Shown in pieces: positions 57,926-64,000 of a stretch of DNA of 64,000 nt. The position numbers and the translations under genes were made by a program. The notes under the pieces are model-generated. The model ran no database searches and was not told the DNA's origin. It worked only from the letters and a program-made list of their open reading frames with translations. Each line of letters starts with the position of its first letter. Position 1 is the first letter of the stretch. Source of the stretch: Selaginella moellendorffii (lineage: Eukaryota; Streptophyta; Lycopodiopsida; Selaginellales; Selaginellaceae); the NCBI RefSeq assembly GCF_000143415.4, contig NW_003314261.1, forward strand, positions 6,050,822 to 6,114,821, in the 5' to 3' direction.

Positions 57926-60049
57926 GGATGGATGGATAGATAGATAGATATATTATATGCATGTATGTATAAGGTAATATGCTAATTATAGTACTATAAC
58001 ATATTGACTATTCATTTGGAATTGAATTTGGTCCATCTATTATTATATATAAACAGGGTCTAAACCTCCATTACTATACTTATTTCCATATCATAAACAC
58101 TCACATTAATGGAGATAATGGGTATTGTAATCTGTCCCTGGAGGGTAAAGTATTTTTGAAAGTGCTTTACTTCAGTATTTGGGATTGTATTTTTGTTTCT
58201 ATTCCTTTCTTTCTTTACTACATTTAGATTTATATTAGCTTTTTGCCAAATCTAAAATTCTAGCTATTATTGTGCTTAGATTTATTTTTCCTTCTGATCT
58301 TTATTACATTCTTTTTTTCCACTATGCCACGTCACACTTGAGGTTATTAATATTGCTTTGTTGAATTAAGCTTTTAGTGTTATAGGGTGTGATTATATTG
58401 GTGTGATACTTGTTCTTAGAATATTGTGATCTCTAGCTTTCATGAGATGTGATTACATAGCTTTTTCTATTCTTGGTGTTTTGTTATATGATATAGAATG
58501 TGATTATGATATCAATTAAAGAGATATAAATGATATAATTTGGTTATTGGAGAATGTTCAAAGATTGAATTTATATGATTGAATGGATTTTGGATTGTGA
58601 TAAGAAAATTTATTATTATGGAGATAACTTTGGAAAAAATTAAAGATTTTGCAAGGTAAGTATCAACCCTTTAATCTACCATCTAATCCTTTGCCTTTAC
58701 CTTTTACTCTTTCTTAACTTTTTTTTTATTTCTTAGCTTGAGCTATTTTCTTATATTCCTAGTGTTCTTTCCTCATCTATAGTGTTTTCTTCTCCACTTT
58801 TATGATTATCATTCTCAATCTAGTGTTGAGTTAAATGTTTTTTGTCTTCCTTATACTAATTTAAATGTTAAGCATATGCGTGTAGTTGAGAATCTTGATT
58901 TTGTTTTGTTAGTAAAGTCTTTGATCAGTTTTAGTGTTTTAAAGATTGAGTCACTTTGGCTAGAGTTTCGAGTTGAGTGCATATCCCCATTTGTGAGTCC
59001 CATTGAGAGCTTATACTTTATCATTTTTGCTGAAGAACTTATGTGTTCACTTGAGAGTGTGGATATTTTTATTGATTTTCTTATTTCAAATGTTGAATTG
59101 TGTGTTAATGTGAATCTTTTGATTATATTATGGTGACTAAAGCATTTTATGACAAGAAGTCTTTTATTTTCTAAATTTTAAACACAATAGTAGAATTGAT
59201 TGGTACCTGAGAGGAAAGTGTGAGCTTGCCATACCTTGCTCGGCAAATTGAAAATGTTGTGAGCAAATTTATAGTGATGTGGAACTTGATATAAAGGAAT
59301 TCCTTTATGCTTTTTTTGTTATGCCAAAACGTAATCTCATCTCCTAAACACACCTCATCACAGTGCTTGCCCAACACAGGCATTTAGATCAAGCAAGGCT
59401 TATCTTTAATTGAATCCTATAGTAGGATCTTTGCTCCTATTGGCTAGCATTTGCCAATAATATATAGTTTAGTGATATTTTTCAGCCGGAGCTAAGGCCA
59501 AGTATATATACAGGTAATTTTTAACTTTTATTACTAATGTTCTTCTTTTTATTTCCCCATTTTTGCATTAACAACTATTAAAAATTCTTCTTCATCCACT
59601 TTTCTTTCTTTTACTTCTTTAATTTTTTTCACTTTCTATTATTTACTTAAATGCTTGAAACTTTTTTTTCTTCGAAAGAGAGGATGGATGGGAGTCCAAT
59701 CCTAACGATGGAGTGAGGATGAACAAATACAATAATGAAGTGATGATAAATAATATAAATTGTGGAGTGAGAATGAATATAACTAAGTCCTAATAGAATA
59801 TACAACCTTATGTAGTAAACCTAAACAAATATGATAGTGGAGTGAAGTTCAATATAAATGGCAGAGTAAAGATTAATATAATAAATCCAACTAAAACTAA
59901 TGCTTTAAAACTTTTTTCTTTTTCAAGAAGAGGGGATAAAAAGGATATGAAAAATAAATAGAGTGAATTTAACCTCCCATGTATGGTGCTATAGGAAAAT
60001 GAGGGTTCTGAGTCTGGGTCTTGAATATTAACTGAAGGAAAGACCCAGA

Positions 60050-61545
60050 GTGCAGCACGTAAAATAGAGTTCTCCTGAGAGCATGAAACGCAATAGGAAT
60101 CATAGAGAAAAATCATATGCTTTTAGTACTTACAAGAGAAATGCACTTCACAAATAGAATGTGAGTGATGAGCATTGCATCAAGGCTTGTCAGCCACCTA
60201 GAAACCAAGGAAAGATCTTAGAAAAAGAATGAAAGCCTACATTGTAACTTATAGGATCCTTGTTCACTTGTATTACCAAGGAAATATCCTTGTAAGCACG
60301 CAATGCTCGACCATAGATCTGAAATGACACATGGTGATTTCAAAATTTCAATTATAAAGAACTCTTGTTACCTTTGTTTGTCTGGCTTGAGAGTTCCCCC
60401 AGTTGATACCACTCATTGTTTTGGCTTTCCTTGTCCATGCCACTAGCTTGTTGATCGGCCATGACAAGTGTGAAGTTTAGATTTCTCCTCCAACTACATC
60501 AGAAGAAAACCAAGAACTCTTTCTCTTGGATTGGCATTTGGTCCATAGCTCCAAGTCAAGAGCATCATCAAGATCCATGAACAGTGGCCTCAAGGACTGA
60601 AACTTAGCAGCCTCAGCCTCACTGAGCCCAACATCCAAGTCGCACATCACTGTTGATTGCAAAAACTTATCTACGTCATTGCCAAACGCAGTTAATAGGT
60701 TCCAGTCGATTATAGGGAAGTGGAGGTTGTCTAGAAAAAAACCATTAATGATAATCCTACAGAAAGAAAAGAAGGAAATACCAGCATTGGAGTGCTCGAC
60801 GATGAATGGCTTCTTGGCGAGGCATAGATATAGGTATGTGGAAAGGCACCTTGGACAAGAAGTTGGAAGATGGAAGCTTGGAGGTCTCACGATGAGCACA
60901 AGATGGCCTCTCTTCTCATACTCGGACAGCCTCACAAATTTCTCCTTGTCGCTGCGCAAGCTCACGTCCCAAGTGACAGTGAAGATTGGAAGTTTAGTTG
61001 GATCAATCAGCTCCGCACACAGCTCGTCCATGGGAACACCATCGGGCTCCTCGGTGTCGTCAATGATGCCACTGCAGTTGCCAAGCGTGCCATCGTTCCC
61101 AGGCAAAAAGTTCACCGGGAGAAGAACAAAAACTGGATAGAGCTTGGCGACGTCGCTCTCCCAATCGCGTGCATCCTGCCGGATTTCCTCCAGAACCTCG
61201 AGAGCATCATGCATGGATTCCATCTTGCGGGGTGGTGGCAGGAGACGGTGATACGTCTCAGCGAACGTCGCAAGCTCCTCACCGAGAATCCGGGCGTAAT
61301 CTTTGATACCGAGGTGCGCCGGAAGAGCTTTCTCCACGAAGACATGGTGGAACTCGCTGAAGCATCCGATGAAGCTGTAGAAATCACCTGCGAGGCATGG
61401 AACTCACTAAAGCATCTATGAAAACTGAGCTCACCTGCTGGGGCATGGACCGCCACTATGAGCCTCAAGCCATAGATTTTTCCTGCAAAGCATTGCCGGC
61501 TTGGATTGATCGGCTTCATGGACTGCTTCTCCAACTGAAATCCAT
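60050..61545 (-). pseudogene. Second metaxin-like gene copy, broken
   Basis: Minus-strand copy of the gene that forms the body of the chimera at 48.5 kb, about 90 percent similar by eye over the long exon (61337 to about 60790). It has the same unknown N-terminal region and the same metaxin start (RPPSFHLPTSCPRCLSTYLY). It carries a stop directly after GGEI at 60477. It lacks several residues in the following WPINKLVAW block, and the last exon breaks off after ENSILRAAL. No 5' exon matching MGSL is present; upstream sequence differs. Best read as a pseudogene retaining the ancestral extension. Confidence 0.85.
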
Positions 61546-62066
61546 GCTTGTTTGTTATTCCTCTAACCCATGAGCTCGCTAGGGTTTCCTATAACCCTTT
61601 CATGAGCATAGGCAGTACAGTGTAAACCCTAATTTGCAATATGAGAGTAGATATTTTACGACGACGATATTTTTGAGAATTTCATTCAGTCTATGATCAT
61701 TGCCACCGTGCGTTGGACGACGATTTTTCGTTTGAGTGGACATCTATGGTTTTTATGCAAGATCCACTTTCTCCGCTCCTCGCTCGCTTGATTCCGCTCA
61801 AACGACAATAAGTTTCCTACAAATTTTTTCCTCATTACTATATCTTTACATGGGCTTCACACTCCTCCCTTTTGGAGATACTTCTTTAAATGACCCCATG
61901 CATTCCTGGCTTGCACGAATGCGGGCACGGTAGGTAGCGTGCGCTATCGTTCCCGCAACGCAATCTCTGGATCATACGATTAGAGCCTTCCCTCCCCCAA
62001 GGAAAAGAAAGAAAAAAAACTCAGGAACTAGTACCACTTTCATAGCGACGAAGAGGTGCCAAAGAT
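61546..62066. other. Spacer, metaxin copy and aldehyde dehydrogenase
   Basis: No gene is seen. A CTAGGGTTT element at about 61580 may be the old promoter of the metaxin-like copy. Confidence 0.45.
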
Positions 62067-64000
62067 CTACAGCCATGGCGACTCCACCGGAGTCACAACC
62101 GACTTAACCTGGGAGTATTGGTACAAGACCTGCTTGCCATTTTCTCGTCCAATCCCACTCATCTTGTAGCCACCGAATGGAAGTGCCGGGTCGAAGACGT
62201 GGTAGCAATTGATCCACACCGTCCCGGCTCTCAAGGACCGCGTCAATCGGTTGGCCGAGTTGAGGTCCTTGGTTACTATCCCTGCCGCGAGACCATAGGC
62301 TGTGTCGTTGGCTCGTTGGATCACCTCGTCTATTGTTCTGGAAGGCGAGAAAAGTGTAAAGAAAGAAGTAGAATTCTCGAGAAAATCTAGTAAGTTTGAT
62401 TTGCTACCTGAATTTGAGTACCGACATCACCGGCCCGAAAATCTCTTCCCTGGCGATTCTCATGTAATCCTGCCGAGGCAATCAATCAGTTAGAAAGAAC
62501 ACCAAAAAAAAGAGGTGATAAAAGATCTCTTTTGCAAAGAGAGAATTGTGTTACCTCGACATCGGCAAAGATTGTTGGCTCGATGTAAAAACCGCGAGAA
62601 CCAATGCGGCACCCGCCAGTAACCAGCCTCGCTCCCTCGCGCTTTCCAATCTCCACGTAGCCAAGCACTCTGTCAAACTGTTGCTGGTCAACCTGTGCAA
62701 TCCACCGTGCTTAGTTTTCTTGCTATGAGCTCGCATTATAAATCTTTCGTACCACAGGCCCGTGATCGACGCCACTTTGGAAGGAGTCACCTGTCACCCG
62801 TCTCTTTGCACGGTCTGCAGCCTTTCTCAAAAACTCGTCGTAGATACCTTCCTGGACAAATACACGAGACCCCGCCACGCAGCACTGGCCCTGAAATTCC
62901 CGCTTGTAAATCCAAAGGCACCGACGAAAGGCCCGACGAAAGAACCGACGAAAGAACTGTTGACGATAACTTACCACATTAAAGAAGAGCGCTAAATGTG
63001 CTAGCTCGACAGCTACATCAACATCTGCATCGTCCAGTACTATCATGGGGGACTTCCCTCCCAGTTCCAGACTGACGGCCTTGAGGTTGCTCTTCGCAGC
63101 TGCCTCCATGACAAGTTTTCCCACGTCCGTCGAGCCGGTGAATGCAATCTGCAACACGATATCCTTGTGAGCGCCCGAGAGAAACCCGAAGTTTCCATTC
63201 GTTACCTTGTCCACATCGTTGTGACTAGAGATAGCAGCTCCCGCCGTTGGGCCGAAGCCAGAGAGGATGTTCAGGACGCCGGGAGGCAATCCAGCCTGCA
63301 GCACAGATTCACGAACTCCAGTAAGAGATCAACAGCACAAACGAGAAAATCTACAGACCTCCTTCAGCAGGCTTGCACAAAAGAGAGCACTCAAGGGAGT
63401 CTGCTCGGCAGTCTTCAAGACAATTGTGTTGCCAGCAGCAAGCGCGGGGCTGATTTTCAAGAAAAACATGATGAGCGGGAAGTTCCATGGGATGATCTGG
63501 CCCACGACACCAATCGGCTCGAGAAGAGTGTACGCGTGGTAAGGCCCATCGATTTTCACGGTCTTGCCACAGATTTTGTCAGCGAAACCTGTACAAGGAG
63601 CTCAGGCTCTTTACCGTTTAGAGTGTAGCATTCTACCTGCGAACGAACGAAGAAGCCGAAGGGCCATTGGCAAGTCCACATACTTCACCAGGTCCAATGG
63701 CTTTCCATTGTCCAGAGTCTCGAGTGCTGCGAGCTCGTCAAAATGATGCTCCAACAAATCCGCAAACTTGAGAAGGATTCGCCCCCTGGCCTGAGACAAA
63801 GCGAAGCGAGAATACCCATCAGACAACATAGACTAAACATTCTACTCACATATCCAGACAGTCTGGGCCAGGGCCCATGATCAAAAGCTTTTCGAGCGGC
63901 CTTCACGGCGACATCAACATCCTGCTTATCTGCCTCGGCTACTTTCGAGATCACTTCTCCATTCCGGGGATCCAAAGTTTCGAAAGTCCTTCCTGTAAAG
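62067..64000 (-). CDS. Mitochondrial-type aldehyde dehydrogenase (ALDH2 family), 5' end outside window
   Basis: NAD-dependent aldehyde dehydrogenase of the ALDH2B class. It oxidises acetaldehyde and related aldehydes. Exons on the minus strand begin at 63992 within the protein ([20 protein letters not shown]) and end with TAG at 62067. Motifs in order are [52 protein letters not shown] with the general-base Glu, [13 protein letters not shown] with the nucleophile Cys, REEIFGPV and [17 protein letters not shown]. The protein ends SPWL. In the catalytic loop the residue after the nucleophile is Val instead of the usual Cys. The 84-nt intron at 62974-62891 is stop-free and in frame. N-terminus and targeting peptide lie beyond the window. 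Confidence 0.95.

Overview
The window reads as nuclear DNA of a land plant with a compact, intron-rich gene style. Introns are mostly 45-70 nt, spacers between genes can be under 30 bp, and the gene set is plant-specific: an SBP-box factor, a plastid triose-phosphate translocator, plastid IspD, dynamin-related protein 1 and plant-type PARP3. This fits a lycophyte such as Selaginella moellendorffii. That assignment is inference from gene style, not a database match. Two runs of N (5954-6925 and 55910-56318) are assembly gaps.

Layout. 1-12.8 kb is AT-rich, gene-poor DNA with a long TG/AG microsatellite and an 11-bp-type minisatellite. 12.8-18.1 kb holds a divergent pair: a full-length SPL1-like factor (minus) and RNA polymerase II subunit 3 (plus). 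18.1-23.2 kb is AT-rich with a hAT-type transposase remnant and a decayed copy of the neighbouring SBP exon. 23.2-41.2 kb is dense with intact genes: a small chromodomain protein, a heptahelical (PAQR-type) membrane protein, a STIG1-type secreted peptide, ARV1, IspD, an unknown single-TM protein, BUD23, DRP1, PARP3, tRNA-Trp(CCA), a GT17 glycosyltransferase and the triose-phosphate translocator.

42.4-51.5 kb is the unusual part. It is a patchwork of broken, locally inverted copies of the ARV1-IspD-unknown-BUD23-DRP1-PARP3 block, joined to pieces of an aldehyde dehydrogenase gene whose intact version starts at the right end of the window. At 48.5-50.5 kb the patchwork has produced a continuous, spliceable reading frame. 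A long N-terminal region of unknown origin leads into a metaxin-like domain, whose usual tail is replaced in frame by the N-terminus of PARP3. Its proposed first intron is a copied DRP1 intron. A second, broken copy of the metaxin-like gene lies at 60.0-61.5 kb.

52.3-55.9 kb holds a small unknown gene, rearranged RAPTOR-like fragments and a divergent proteasome-beta-like protein. 56.3-60 kb is AT-rich with a very long TA repeat. 62-64 kb is the 3' part of a mitochondrial-type aldehyde dehydrogenase.

The intact genes are mostly unrelated housekeeping functions (transcription, rRNA modification, lipid and isoprenoid metabolism, membrane fission, plastid carbon export), so physical linkage does not suggest a pathway cluster. 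Exon coordinates were derived by eye from splice signals and reading frame. For the genes where a total length is given, exon sums are multiples of three.
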